This document shows, one piece after another, positions 40,624-48,910 of a DNA stretch of 64,000 bases. Where the stretch lies: IMG/VR virus record IMGVR_UViG_3300019776_000919, positions 62,001 to 126,000 of that record; one strand, written 5' to 3'. The position numbers were made by a program, and so were the translations under genes. A model generated the notes under the pieces. The model saw only the letters and a list, made by a program, of their open reading frames with translations, was not told the origin of the DNA and ran no database searches. The DNA is from a virus. Each line of letters opens with the position of its first letter. The stretch's first letter is position 1.

Positions 40624-41093
40624 TATGAAAACTCGTGGGCCACAAGATCCCAAGTACCTTTACCGTAGCCCACTGCCCCATGACCAAGGACACCTTCACC
40701 GTTGAGTCTGAGTCGAAGTAATCCTTTCGGACCCTTGATTGCGTTGTTCACGGAAAAGTAATGCTCTTCACTGGAGTACCATGCCCAAGGGCCGACCCAG
40801 GGTAGCGGATCTCGCTCCCAGGGAGGTATTTTGTTTTCTCGAACCATGATGATGTTCATCATTTGTTCAAAAGTTAAATCCGGCCAGGGATGACCTTCGG
40901 TATGGATACTACCCGTCTTCAACAATTTAACCCAGTCATCCAAGTCATTAATACCCTTGTCAGGGTACACTCGGAGTTTGAAGGTCCAACCAGCTGAAGA
41001 CTTTCCAATGTGAAGTGTTTGCGGCGGGTCGAATCGACCGCAACATTCACAAGGTTTACCAGCTTTTGTTGCAAGATAGAAATTGGTTCCCAT
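40623..41093 (-). CDS. Phage protein with N-terminal Cys knuckle
   Basis: 156 aa. Starts MGTNFYLATKAGKPCECCGR, then LHIGKSSAGWTFKL. Similar MGTNYYxxxxxxCxxCGR...HIGKSSAGW proteins recur in phages, without known function. The Cys cluster may bind zinc. Long polar C-terminal half. Confidence 0.65.
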   Translation of the reverse strand: MGTNFYLATKAGKPCECCGRFDPPQTLHIGKSSAGWTFKLRVYPDKGINDLDDWVKLLKTGSIHTEGHPWPDLTFEQMMNIIMVRENKIPPWERDPLPWVGPWAWYSSEEHYFSVNNAIKGPKGLLRLRLNGEGVLGHGAVGYGKGTWDLVAHEFS

Positions 41094-41122
41094 TACGCCC
41101 TCCGTAATAGAAGTTATTCGGG

Positions 41123-41275
41123 TGGTTAAGCAGGGATTCGAACCCCGGTACAGTCACAAGCAAATGTGTTAGCCGAACTTGTACGCCTCATGGAGGAGGA
41201 CCGTCATAGTTTGGTTACTGGCCAAAGAGGCTACTTTGCTGTTGTCTGTGTTTTGCCGTATTAAACTACTTAACC
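41123..41275 (-). tRNA. tRNA-like RNA D: tRNA body with insertion of about 90 nt
   Basis: Perfect acceptor GGTTAAG/CTTAACC, D arm GTTT-AATACGGCA-AAAC, T arm CGGGG-TTCGAAT-CCCTG, discriminator A, tail CCC rather than CCA. A short stem ACAG/CTGT takes the place of the anticodon stem and closes about 90 nt with CAAAG/CTTTG, CCTC/GAGG and ACAAG/CTTGT hairpins. No anticodon can be read. Confidence 0.58.
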
Positions 41276-41288
41276 GAAACTTTTTGCA

Positions 41289-41405
41289 CCCATAGATCAA
41301 GGCTTGATTACTCCGCATAGGCTGCGGTTTTCTTAGTCATTCACTGTCGGTGTCACCCATCCCAGGGCCAATTCCGGGATTGATAATCTAGCCTTGATCT
41401 ATGGG
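41289..41405. ncRNA. Candidate structured RNA closed by a 16-bp perfect stem
   Basis: CCCATAGATCAAGGCT/AGCCTTGATCTATGGG encloses 85 nt with CCGCA/TGCGG and ATCCC/GGGAT stems, a three-way-junction shape. It sits 13 bases from tRNA-like D and 11 bases before the next gene's end. Confidence 0.5.
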
Positions 41406-41416
41406 CACGTTTGAAA

Positions 41417-41605
41417 TTAACCTTGTTGTTCCAAGGCTTTTGCCCAAGTCCATGCAGTCAAGAAAAGCGCAAATATTCCCAGCACTGCTACTACTAACAC
41501 AAGGATGGCAAGCCCTATGCCGGTAGGTTTGGTGGTCAAACTCATCGTAACGACAAGAGTGGCAGTACAAATTATCCACGCAAGCCAGACATTTTTCAGA
41601 GTCAT
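41417..41605 (-). CDS. Small membrane protein
   Basis: 62 aa. Two transmembrane segments (VWLAWIICTATLVVTMSL; IGLAILVLVVAVLGIFALF). AGAGGTG lies upstream of the ATG. Preferred over an overlapping Cys-rich frame. Confidence 0.55.
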   Translation of the reverse strand: MTLKNVWLAWIICTATLVVTMSLTTKPTGIGLAILVLVVAVLGIFALFLTAWTWAKALEQQG

Positions 41606-41659
41606 TATTAAACACCTCTGGTCAGAATTGAGATGAAGACTGAGAATCGAATTTAAGAT

Positions 41660-41751
41660 TGGCGGGTAAGGTGAGATTCGAACTCACGGAGCATCTTTCA
41701 ACACCCGACGACTTAGCAAGCCGCTGCCTTAGACCACTCGGCCACCTACCC
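41660..41751 (-). tRNA. tRNA-Ser (GCT)
   Basis: Acceptor GGGTAGG/CTTACCC, anticodon loop TTGCTAA, long variable arm, TTCGAAT T-loop, encoded CCA. Confidence 0.93.
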
Positions 41752-41776
41752 TGCGCATAACTCAATCCTACAAACT

Positions 41777-41867
41777 TGGCGGAGGCGGTGAGATTCGAAC
41801 TCACGGGCCGGGGTTACCGACCGACGGTTTTCAAGACCGTTGCATTAAACCACTCTGCCACATCTCC
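41777..41867 (-). tRNA. tRNA-Ser (TGA)
   Basis: Acceptor GGAGATG/CGCCTCC (with mismatch/wobble pairs), anticodon loop CTTGAAA, long variable arm, T-loop TTCGAAT, encoded CCA. First RNA gene of the minus-strand island, behind two promoters. Confidence 0.93.
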
Positions 41868-41891
41868 AATTTTATTTACTAAGCAAGTTGT

Positions 41892-41922
41892 ATTATAACT
41901 TGGTTACATCATTCTTATACCA
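41892..41922 (-). promoter_or_regulatory. Two stacked promoters for the tRNA-Ser pair
   Basis: Upstream copy at 41914-41922 (TTGTAATATACATGGTATAAG, full type) and AAGTTATAATAC at 41892-41897. Confidence 0.65.
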
Positions 41923-41950
41923 TGTATATTACAACTTATTGAAAAAAGTA

Positions 41951-42310
41951 TTATATCATACTTTGTTCTTCAGCAAGCAACGCACAAAACTTCAGCCACG
42001 CATAGCGTGTAGGTTGACGAGTCTTTGTAGAAGGAAACTCCTCGAAGGCAAGTGTAGTAGAAGGGTTTAGTCCTAGTTCTATAAGACCCCGGCGAATTAC
42101 TTTTCCTATTTTGTATGCCGTTTGAATATTCCCGCCCTTATCTCTAACCGTGGCATAAACTGCTTTAGTAATCGCAAGGCAGCTATATAATTCTTTATTT
42201 GTATTATGAGGTTTTATAAAAGAATTAGCAAGAAACTCATCAGCAGCACGATGGAGTATTTCTGCAATGATTTCAGAGGTGATCATTGCGTAGTCGATCT
42301 TTTTACTCAT
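41951..42310 (-). CDS. Tandem paralogue family, copy 4
   Basis: 119 aa. Pattern shared with three upstream genes: an N-terminal helix with RAADEFLAN, and a C-terminal FEEFPxxxTRQxxRYAWLKFCALLAEE. Overlaps the previous copy by four bases. Family function unknown. Copies keep the terminal motif while the middle diverges. Confidence 0.65.
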   Translation of the reverse strand: MSKKIDYAMITSEIIAEILHRAADEFLANSFIKPHNTNKELYSCLAITKAVYATVRDKGGNIQTAYKIGKVIRRGLIELGLNPSTTLAFEEFPSTKTRQPTRYAWLKFCALLAEEQSMI

Positions 42311-42624
42311 ATCACACCTTCTTCAACAAGTAATGCACAAAACTTCAGCCAGGCATACCGAACTGATTGGCGAACTTCACCTTCGGGGAATTCATTGAAT
42401 TGATCAGTACAATTAATGTTTAACCCTAATTCTTCCAGGGTAGATTCAATTAGGAAACCTATGAAATCTTCATCCTCGTAAATTACTGATTTCTCATGTG
42501 CCAAATTAAATAAAGCATCCACAATCGCATGGCAACTGTAATCACGATAATCTAAGTATTCATCAGCAGCAAGGTGAAATACTTCTGCGAAGTTGATCAG
42601 TGTATGGTTTATTTTTTCACTCAT
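42307..42624 (-). CDS. Tandem paralogue family, copy 3
   Basis: 105 aa from MSEKINH, whose start overlaps the upstream stop. Shows LAADEYLD and FNEFPEGEVRQSVRYAWLKFCALL. Last residues EEGVI. Confidence 0.65.
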   Translation of the reverse strand: MSEKINHTLINFAEVFHLAADEYLDYRDYSCHAIVDALFNLAHEKSVIYEDEDFIGFLIESTLEELGLNINCTDQFNEFPEGEVRQSVRYAWLKFCALLVEEGVI

Positions 42625-43016
42625 ATTGCACCTTCTTCCGCAAGCAAAGCACAAAACTTCAACCAGGCATATCGGACTGATTGACGAGTTTCACCTTCAG
42701 GGAACTCGTCAAAGGATCTGATCCCAATTACATTTAATCCGGCTTTTTTCAAAAAAGTGAAAACAGTGTCTACCGAGTACTCAAGTGGAATTTTTACTGG
42801 AACGTTAATTTTTCCGGAATTAGAGGAGTATCGTAAGTACTGTGTTGCAAGTGAAACAGCATCACACGAAAAACCATATTGACGAACAGAGTCTTTTTCA
42901 GAGGGAATATTTGTATGGCTAGTATTAGATAAGCAATGGTCCGCCGCAAAATGGAAAATACTAGCCAGTATTTGATTTTCAAAAGCTTTAATTTCTTCTT
43001 TAGTTTTTTTACTCAT
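42621..43016 (-). CDS. Tandem paralogue family, copy 2
   Basis: 131 aa with AADHCLSN and FDEFPEGETRQSVRYAWLKF, longest middle segment of the four. Overlaps neighbours by four bases on both sides. Confidence 0.65.
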   Translation of the reverse strand: MSKKTKEEIKAFENQILASIFHFAADHCLSNTSHTNIPSEKDSVRQYGFSCDAVSLATQYLRYSSNSGKINVPVKIPLEYSVDTVFTFLKKAGLNVIGIRSFDEFPEGETRQSVRYAWLKFCALLAEEGAI

Positions 43017-43345
43017 ATTGCACCCTCTTCAAGAAGTAATGCGCAAAATTTCAACCAAGTGTACCGGACTGATTGACGCGTTTCACCTTCAGGGAATTCA
43101 TCGAAGTTGGAAATATTTGAAATATCCACCCCCAATTCTTTGTATTTACCAAAGAAATCCTTAATTTGTTTAGGGATAGGGTAGACGGGGGAGTTTCGAT
43201 TAGATAATGTCAAAAAAGCTTGCCAAATTGCAAAACAAGTACTTAAATAATTATCCCCGATATCCCTATTGACAATTAAATACCTGTCAGCAGCAAGATG
43301 CAAAACTTCTGACATAGATACTTCTTTTGGTTTAACGTATGTCAT
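43013..43345 (-). CDS. Tandem paralogue family, copy 1
   Basis: 110 aa from MTYVKPKE. The longer frame to 43402 reads through a terminator. Contains LAADRYLIVN and FDEFPEGETRQSVRYTWLKF. First of four coupled copies. Confidence 0.65.
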   Translation of the reverse strand: MTYVKPKEVSMSEVLHLAADRYLIVNRDIGDNYLSTCFAIWQAFLTLSNRNSPVYPIPKQIKDFFGKYKELGVDISNISNFDEFPEGETRQSVRYTWLKFCALLLEEGAI

Positions 43346-43359
43346 ATTTAATCTTATTG

Positions 43360-43388
43360 AAAAAGGAAAGCCGAGGACTAGTCGGCTT
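43360..43388 (-). terminator. Rho-independent terminator
   Basis: Minus strand AAGCCGA/TCGGCTT hairpin followed by TCCTTTTT, after the 138-aa gene. Confidence 0.8.
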
Positions 43389-43405
43389 TGCTTCTTCAAC
43401 AAAAC

Positions 43406-43822
43406 TTACATACTCCGTTGCAAGTGTTGATTGAAAACTTGACGAGGTACGGGCGGGAAGGGTTGATTTGGATAGAGAAGGTTTTGAATCTGCTCTTCCG
43501 TCAATTCCACCGTTTTGTCTTGACGAATGACGTTTTCATACCGATAAGGTATTTTGCTCAGGTCAACCTCCTGCAATCCGGTTGCAAAAAGAGCTGCATA
43601 TCCGGGGTCACTACGCAAGTGATGATTACCCAGGCGATATGCAACGCCGGATTGAGTGATCACGCAGTCACCGGCTTTACCAATGACATTGGAAGTCGTG
43701 ACGTTATCACCGTCTTGGAAAATCGGATGATTGGAAACAACGCCGCCCAGGTAAGTGAGCCCGTTTTTGTCAGTTTCCAGTCTCCAATAACGCAGAATCA
43801 CAGGGTTTTTCAAACGTTTCAT
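43406..43822 (-). CDS. Hypothetical beta-rich protein, GC-richer
   Basis: 138 aa. Basic N-terminus, beta-type core (NVIGKAGDCVITQSGVAYRL), helical C-terminus with EEQIQNLL. Function unknown. Confidence 0.6.
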   Translation of the reverse strand: MKRLKNPVILRYWRLETDKNGLTYLGGVVSNHPIFQDGDNVTTSNVIGKAGDCVITQSGVAYRLGNHHLRSDPGYAALFATGLQEVDLSKIPYRYENVIRQDKTVELTEEQIQNLLYPNQPFPPVPRQVFNQHLQRSM

Positions 43823-43862
43823 GGATACCTTTCAAGTAGGTCAGGAGTTGACCAAAAGTTGA

Positions 43863-44069
43863 TTAAAGATTGTCCAAAAACTTCTTGAACTCCAGGGAAA
43901 ATTGTCCAGTAAAACGATCAGAGACAGGGGCAGGGAGTTTTTTCTCCTGAGCCCGAAATTCTTCCTGCTGAACCTTATTCCAACCAAAGGGATTGGGGAT
44001 CTCCGATGTGTGGTGGAATTGGCTGATCTGGTTCGGGGTCGTTTCCACCGTCTGTTGAAGTGATCTCAT
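43863..44069 (-). CDS. Small hypothetical protein overlapping the phosphoesterase end
   Basis: 68 aa. The first 32 codons lie in a second frame over the 3' end of the metallophosphoesterase gene (95-base overlap). The unique part ends FSLEFKKFLDNL. Start choice uncertain. Confidence 0.45.
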   Translation of the reverse strand: MRSLQQTVETTPNQISQFHHTSEIPNPFGWNKVQQEEFRAQEKKLPAPVSDRFTGQFSLEFKKFLDNL

Positions 44070-44925
44070 TTATAGGTATGAACAGGAAAGGGTTGAAATC
44101 CAAAACACCTTCTTTAGGATACCCTTTTGCATTGGATATCAAAGTCAAATGTTCTATTTGTGATGTTTGGCAGAAATGAGAGTGGCCGTAGATCCACAAG
44201 TCTGCGTATGGGAATAGAACATCTGCGTTGGCGTAGAAGATGTTATCTTTAATACTTCGAAGAATATATGGGTGGAGCAAACTGGCCGAAGGGACGTAAT
44301 GAGTAACCACTACGGTTGAGTTACTGGGGCTATGGATATTTGCCTGTCGAATAGAAGACTGAAGGGCTCCAATTTCTCGTTTACAAAACGAGTTCATATC
44401 CTCAGGGGTAAATGGGATGTTCCCATTCTTAGATTCGTTTTCCGACAAGAAAATCCTACAGAAATCCGGGGCACCCTTTAACTGAAAGGATTCCAAAGGG
44501 TGTTCAGCTCCAACCGCCCAGAGAGTTGACCCAAACAAGTTCACAGTTCGATTTTTGGATTTGAACTGTAATTGAACAGGGTTCTCCAACGTTGCTACAA
44601 AAACTTTACCTGGGTAAATTTGCTCCAGGGATTTGAATTTTTGAGAAGCGGTGTTGAAGTAACTACCCCAATAATCGTGATTCCCAGGCACAAGAATGAT
44701 CAAAGGAAATCTTTGAGCAAGAACAGAAATGACCTGGTCTATGATATACGCGTTGCAAATATCCCCCGCCAAAATCAAAGCTGAATGTTGGTCTTGGTCA
44801 TGTGAAGGAATAATGGCGTTGAGCGTTTTTTCAAACTTATCAATTGGATAAGAACTTTGCAGATAAGATTCTAAATGCAAGTCCGACATTGGTCGAAGGT
44901 AATCAATGTTTTCGATTTTAAACAT
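43975..44925 (-). CDS. Calcineurin-like metallophosphoesterase
   Basis: 316 aa. Motifs in order: MSDLHLE (DxH), ILAGDICN (GDxx), LVPGNHDYW (GNHD), VVTHYVPS (H) and IYGHSHFC (GHxH), which together bind two metals. Hydrolyses phosphomonoesters or diesters, possibly nucleic acid or cyclic nucleotides. Substrate not determinable here. Confidence 0.88.
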   Translation of the reverse strand: MFKIENIDYLRPMSDLHLESYLQSSYPIDKFEKTLNAIIPSHDQDQHSALILAGDICNAYIIDQVISVLAQRFPLIILVPGNHDYWGSYFNTASQKFKSLEQIYPGKVFVATLENPVQLQFKSKNRTVNLFGSTLWAVGAEHPLESFQLKGAPDFCRIFLSENESKNGNIPFTPEDMNSFCKREIGALQSSIRQANIHSPSNSTVVVTHYVPSASLLHPYILRSIKDNIFYANADVLFPYADLWIYGHSHFCQTSQIEHLTLISNAKGYPKEGVLDFNPFLFIPINEITSTDGGNDPEPDQPIPPHIGDPQSLWLE

Positions 44926-44984
44926 AACTGTAATTCTCGTTTTAATTCTAATGTTATTGTTTAAAGAATAAAGTTAGTCTTGAC

Positions 44985-45013
44985 TTTTAGGCAAGGGGAT
45001 TAACCCCTCGCCA
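44985..45013 (-). terminator. Terminator-like hairpin
   Basis: Minus strand GGCGAGGGG/CCCCTTGCC with a weak TAAAAG tail, after the 151-aa gene. Confidence 0.5.
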
Positions 45014-45023
45014 ATTTCAAGAA

Positions 45024-45479
45024 TTAACCTTGATTCTTCTTACCCTTAAGGGTAATTTTCTTGCGTCCGGATTTTCCGGTCTTGCCACGAGCCTCCTCGT
45101 CATCAAGCACGGGTTGAGTCGAGTCAACCGTCAGCTTCAAGGGGGCGTCGGACTTCGCCGTGGTTTCTTCAGCAGTATTGGCGGACTTCTCAGACTTACC
45201 CGCTTTTTCAGCTTTCAGTGACTTTTCCAGCTTGTTCTTGGAATTGTCGATGAATGATATTATCGGCAACAGAACGTTGTCGAAGTTGTGGTCCTCGGGA
45301 CGGACTCCCAAGCGATGCTTGAGTTGGTCTACTCCAAGGTCCTTGACTGATAGGAGCTTCGCAATCTGAGCTTTGCGAGTCTCCGGCGTACCCCGGTTAA
45401 CGCCATTGAACCGATCCAGGAAGTTCTTCACATTCCGGGCTGATGCTGAGGCGTAACGTGCTTGGGATTGTACGGTCAT
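45024..45479 (-). CDS. Hypothetical protein with Lys-rich disordered tail
   Basis: 151 aa from MTVQSQARY, preceded by GAGGAATCC. Residues 1-85 form a helical domain (KNFLDRFNGVNRGTPETRKAQ). The last 65 residues are Lys/Ser/Ala-rich and end KKITLKGKKNQG. GC-rich and possibly nucleic-acid binding. Full-consensus promoter at 45848, with a 350-nt leader in between. Confidence 0.6.
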   Translation of the reverse strand: MTVQSQARYASASARNVKNFLDRFNGVNRGTPETRKAQIAKLLSVKDLGVDQLKHRLGVRPEDHNFDNVLLPIISFIDNSKNKLEKSLKAEKAGKSEKSANTAEETTAKSDAPLKLTVDSTQPVLDDEEARGKTGKSGRKKITLKGKKNQG

Positions 45480-45512
45480 GGATTCCTCTTCATTGTATAA
45501 GTAATACTTCAA

Positions 45513-45840
45513 AGAAACATACTGCTAGTTCTAGTTATTGTTTTATTGACGAGTCAGTTTGAGCTACCTAAAACAGTTACGACCCACAACGGGGCCGAAG
45601 CGGAAGAAAAGTTTCTCAAACGTAATTGGGTGTGTTAAAAGCGATTTCGCTCTTGATGTGCTACGACTGACATGAAATCCCCTCTCTTACTTCAAAGTCA
45701 GGCCCTCTAAGTAGCCAATGCTTACTGGATTTATACAACAATACAGCAGTCCAGTAAGTCTCCTCTTTTCAAGGCAAAATAAGGCCACGGGAGATTTTCC
45801 TCTATGACCTAAAGCAATGTTTTTGGCATTACTTCTTTCG
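45513..45840 (-). ncRNA. Long structured 5' leader or RNA (about 330 nt)
   Basis: No gene between the promoter at 45848 and the 45479 start. Contains the perfect CTTACTGGA/TCCAGTAAG stem (45721/45750), an AGCGA-TT-TCGCT palindrome and GTTTGAG/CTCAAAC. Either a long regulated leader or a separate small RNA. Confidence 0.4.
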
Positions 45841-45847
45841 CACTATT

Positions 45848-45856
45848 CTTATACCA
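45848..45856 (-). promoter_or_regulatory. Full-consensus phage promoter
   Basis: TTGTAATTTGGTATAAGAAT followed by AGTGCGAAAG. Confidence 0.75.
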
Positions 45857-45869
45857 AATTACAATTGCG

Positions 45870-47684
45870 TTATTGAATTTGTTCAGATTCGTTAATTTCT
45901 GACAATATGCTATTAGCTACGTCAATTAACATTTCTTTTCTGATATTCATCTTTTCAGATAAGGCTTTCCGAATCTTATCTTCTAAAGGGTTATTTGCAA
46001 AGATTCTGTAATAAGCACAGTCATGAGTTTGACCTAATCTATGGACTCGATCTTCTTGCTGCGATTGAATCTCTAAGCTAAAGTTCAAGCTATAGAAAAT
46101 TTCAGTGTGCACTGATGGGTCTAAGTCCGGTGGGTAGTATAAACCCTCGTCTTCTAAGTCCTTAGTTTTAGACCCTAGCACTGTAACGCCATAGTTTACA
46201 GATTTAGCTTGGCATACTAAGTAGGGTATGTTTGGGGATTTATTAAACTTACGTACCTTCTCTCCAATTTCATTATCCCCGCCTTGAATGGATAAGAAAG
46301 AAATATCGAGGTCGGAAAGAAGTTTAGAGATCAACTCAAATTCAGCTGAAAGATTAAACCAAATAATAGCACGTTTGGTTGGAATGGTTTCCGTTATGAG
46401 TTTTCTAAGGGCTCCTATCTTAGGTTGATCCTCAAAGAACAAGGTTTCTCTAGGATTTTTATTCTTTGACGTGGATTTTTTACCCTTAGAGGCAGAAGGC
46501 TTACTGTCGGAATTATCCGAGGCTATGTCATATAAATGTAGTAAGTCATCATCTTCTTTTTCCGAGTAATAGAGAAACCCTTGAGAAATTTGATATAGCT
46601 TACTTAACATGACAAGCGGATTGTCTACGTTGAAATCCCTACCTTGAAAGGAAAGATAATAATTCCTAGCCAGTTGATAGTAAGCGTCCTTCTGAGAGGG
46701 GCTCATCTGAACAAACACGTCGTGAAATGTTTTATTAGGAAGTTTTAACCACTTTTCTTTAGTCATGACTATGCAACAACTCTCTAAAATAGTACGCATT
46801 TCTACGACATTTCTTGCTGCAACAGGTCTCTTAACTACTTTACCGTCAGATTGTTTAGTGTCAACCATGACTGAGTATTTAATCATGAAATTGGTATAGT
46901 TAGAACCAACTAGTGAGGGCTGTAAATATCTAACTGGAGAGTAAAGATCTAAAGGGGAATTATTGATTAAAGTACCTGAGCCTCCGCAACGATAAGGTAT
47001 CCCTTTAGATATTTCTATAACTGATTGAGTTCTACTGGTAGTAGGATCTTTAATCAGGAATTCATCTAAGTGAATGAAATCAATTTTCGTTTCTTTGATT
47101 CTATGCTTAAGGATTACTACCTTAGAGTAATTAATGATAATTACAGAGTTAGGGGGCAGAGCTTTAATAGCTTTTAATTCTTCGTCCCAGTCAGTGCTTT
47201 TGACCGTATGAAAATTAAGTTCTGGTCTATGTTTAGCAATCTCATCTTCCCATACAAACAGTAGAGGTTTTGGACAAACCACCATGCTTAAAGGGAAATC
47301 CATCAATTTAATGTAATCAAGAATAACCTTAGATTTACCCATGCCTGGGTCAAGTAAAATGCCACCGCCACCGACAGTATATGCAAATCTAAGTGCTATT
47401 TCTTGAAAATCTTTAGGGGTAGTATGAAAGGAAAAAGATGGAGGTAAAGGTTTAAGTTTAAAAGGAGAGTTTAACCATTCTTGAACATCTAATGAAATGG
47501 ATAATTTTTTAGCGTGACTGGCAAGCCTATTTACCAAGTTAAAAGATATTGGTAGGATTGCTGGACAACCATCTTGCATCCCTACTTTCATAAGGCCAGG
47601 AAAAGTCCTTAATGCTATTCTATCTTGATCTGTTTGAGGGGTAAAAATTACGTAAGACTTAGAACTATTAAAAGAAACTAGCAT
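45870..47684 (-). CDS. SNF2-family superfamily 2 helicase/ATPase
   Basis: 604 aa. Motif I LDPGMGKSKV, Ia MVVCPKPLLFVWEDE, II IHLDEFL (DE box), III GSGTLINN, and C-terminal motifs V (YLVCQAKSVNYG) and VI (QQEDRVHRLGQTHDCAYYR). DNA-dependent ATPase or translocase, often found in large phages. A Lys-rich linker KGKKSTSKNKN occurs near residue 410. Confidence 0.9.
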   Translation of the reverse strand: MLVSFNSSKSYVIFTPQTDQDRIALRTFPGLMKVGMQDGCPAILPISFNLVNRLASHAKKLSISLDVQEWLNSPFKLKPLPPSFSFHTTPKDFQEIALRFAYTVGGGGILLDPGMGKSKVILDYIKLMDFPLSMVVCPKPLLFVWEDEIAKHRPELNFHTVKSTDWDEELKAIKALPPNSVIIINYSKVVILKHRIKETKIDFIHLDEFLIKDPTTSRTQSVIEISKGIPYRCGGSGTLINNSPLDLYSPVRYLQPSLVGSNYTNFMIKYSVMVDTKQSDGKVVKRPVAARNVVEMRTILESCCIVMTKEKWLKLPNKTFHDVFVQMSPSQKDAYYQLARNYYLSFQGRDFNVDNPLVMLSKLYQISQGFLYYSEKEDDDLLHLYDIASDNSDSKPSASKGKKSTSKNKNPRETLFFEDQPKIGALRKLITETIPTKRAIIWFNLSAEFELISKLLSDLDISFLSIQGGDNEIGEKVRKFNKSPNIPYLVCQAKSVNYGVTVLGSKTKDLEDEGLYYPPDLDPSVHTEIFYSLNFSLEIQSQQEDRVHRLGQTHDCAYYRIFANNPLEDKIRKALSEKMNIRKEMLIDVANSILSEINESEQIQ

Positions 47685-47693
47685 TAATGCAAA

Positions 47694-47990
47694 TTATGTA
47701 GGGTTACTGAACAAACTTTGCTTTTTAGATTTTTGTTCTAATAAGAAAGCGTCTAAGTCAAAACCTATTTGTGAACATACCATTCGTACCGGTTCAGATT
47801 TCAACTCCATTCTTTTAAAGGATTCTAGCATTCTTCTAACAGAGTCGATGTTTTGAGAATCTACTTTCCAAACCGTATGAATGAAATGAGAGTTTCTACT
47901 GAAAAAACCAGGGTCCTCAGTGTCGATAAACTCCGCAGACCTAACGTTTAATTGAAAGTCATTATCTAGGTAAATATAGTAGTTAATCAA
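47694..47990 (-). CDS. Hypothetical protein
   Basis: 98 aa, alternating beta/alpha (YYIYLDNDFQLNVRSAEFID). Just before the SNF2 gene. Not recognised. Confidence 0.6.
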   Translation of the reverse strand: MINYYIYLDNDFQLNVRSAEFIDTEDPGFFSRNSHFIHTVWKVDSQNIDSVRRMLESFKRMELKSEPVRMVCSQIGFDLDAFLLEQKSKKQSLFSNPT

Positions 47991-47994
47991 GATA

Positions 47995-48480
47995 TCATCC
48001 TATATTGTTTACAATCCCTACGCCGTGGTCAACTATCATCGTTGATGACATTGATGATGGTACTACTGATTTAAGTTTTTGAGCTTGGCGAATTGAATTA
48101 CAAGGAATGTATATAACGTCTTGTTGGAAAACAGAAGGATCTATATTAGGTAAACGTTCAATAATTCGTTTGAGCTGAGATAAATCATAATTGTAGATTA
48201 CAAATACGACCCCTTTACCGTATTCTGCTACTGCTACTTGCAGAATAAGAGATTCTAATGTACGACCACAAACCCCATTTCTTTTAGATTTAAGAACTTC
48301 TAATAAGGCATCTTTTTTACCTAATTCCGCCCAATAATCAGCGAGGCTGGAAGTTCGAATGTTATAAGTAACACTGAAGTAACAAGGTTCTTTTTCAGAG
48401 TAGGGTTTGAATAAATTAAAAAGCCATTGCACAGGGGAGAAGATTAATACATCTCCAGATTTCTTCATATGTAATTTCAT
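47995..48480 (-). CDS. Hypothetical protein
   Basis: 161 aa. A central YNYDLSQLKRIIERLPNID and ILQVAVAEYGKGVVFVIYN suggest an alpha/beta fold. Four bases from the next gene. Unknown function. Confidence 0.6.
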   Translation of the reverse strand: MKLHMKKSGDVLIFSPVQWLFNLFKPYSEKEPCYFSVTYNIRTSSLADYWAELGKKDALLEVLKSKRNGVCGRTLESLILQVAVAEYGKGVVFVIYNYDLSQLKRIIERLPNIDPSVFQQDVIYIPCNSIRQAQKLKSVVPSSMSSTMIVDHGVGIVNNIG

Positions 48481-48507
48481 GGCTATATTACAAATCTAAG
48501 TTAAAAA

Positions 48508-48852
48508 TTAAAGTTCAATTATCCGTTTAGATGTACGATAAACATCCCGTAATACCGATAATACTCTAGGTGCAGTATCAATGTTTATGTTTGGAACCAA
48601 CTCTAGTAATTCATTAGTAGCTCTAATCATTCTTTTACCTAGAACCTTTCTACCGTCGTCTAAGTCTTTATCTTTCGATTCTTGTATTGCAAGATCTGCT
48701 TGAGCAACCATTTTCTCTATTTGAGAAACAAAGTTGTTCTGGATAAAGTGGGTATGAACGTAGATCAATTCCCCTGTAGGTACGTAATCAGAAGTACCTT
48801 CTAAATATCCATGGATCAAAGGGTTTGATAGAGTAAAGTCAGTAATAGCCAT
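48508..48852 (-). CDS. Hypothetical helical protein, predicted leaderless mRNA
   Basis: 114 aa. Helical with KDKDLDDGRKVLGKRMIRATN. TATAAT at 48859-48864 is followed by exactly six bases and ATG, predicting transcription from the start codon. Confidence 0.6.
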   Translation of the reverse strand: MAITDFTLSNPLIHGYLEGTSDYVPTGELIYVHTHFIQNNFVSQIEKMVAQADLAIQESKDKDLDDGRKVLGKRMIRATNELLELVPNINIDTAPRVLSVLRDVYRTSKRIIEL

Positions 48853-48858
48853 TGAGGT

Positions 48859-48864
48859 ATTATA
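48859..48864 (-). promoter_or_regulatory. -10 TATAAT with leaderless spacing
   Basis: AGTATAATACCTCAATG: -10 hexamer, six bases, start codon. Confidence 0.6.
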
Positions 48865-48910
48865 CTACTATTTACCAAAATAGCTATTACTAATTTAAAT
48901 CATTGAAGAT

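Noticed and set aside
41388-41615. 75-aa Cys-rich minus-strand frame
   Set aside because: Overlaps in another frame a better membrane-protein gene with a good ribosome site, and runs into an RNA stem.
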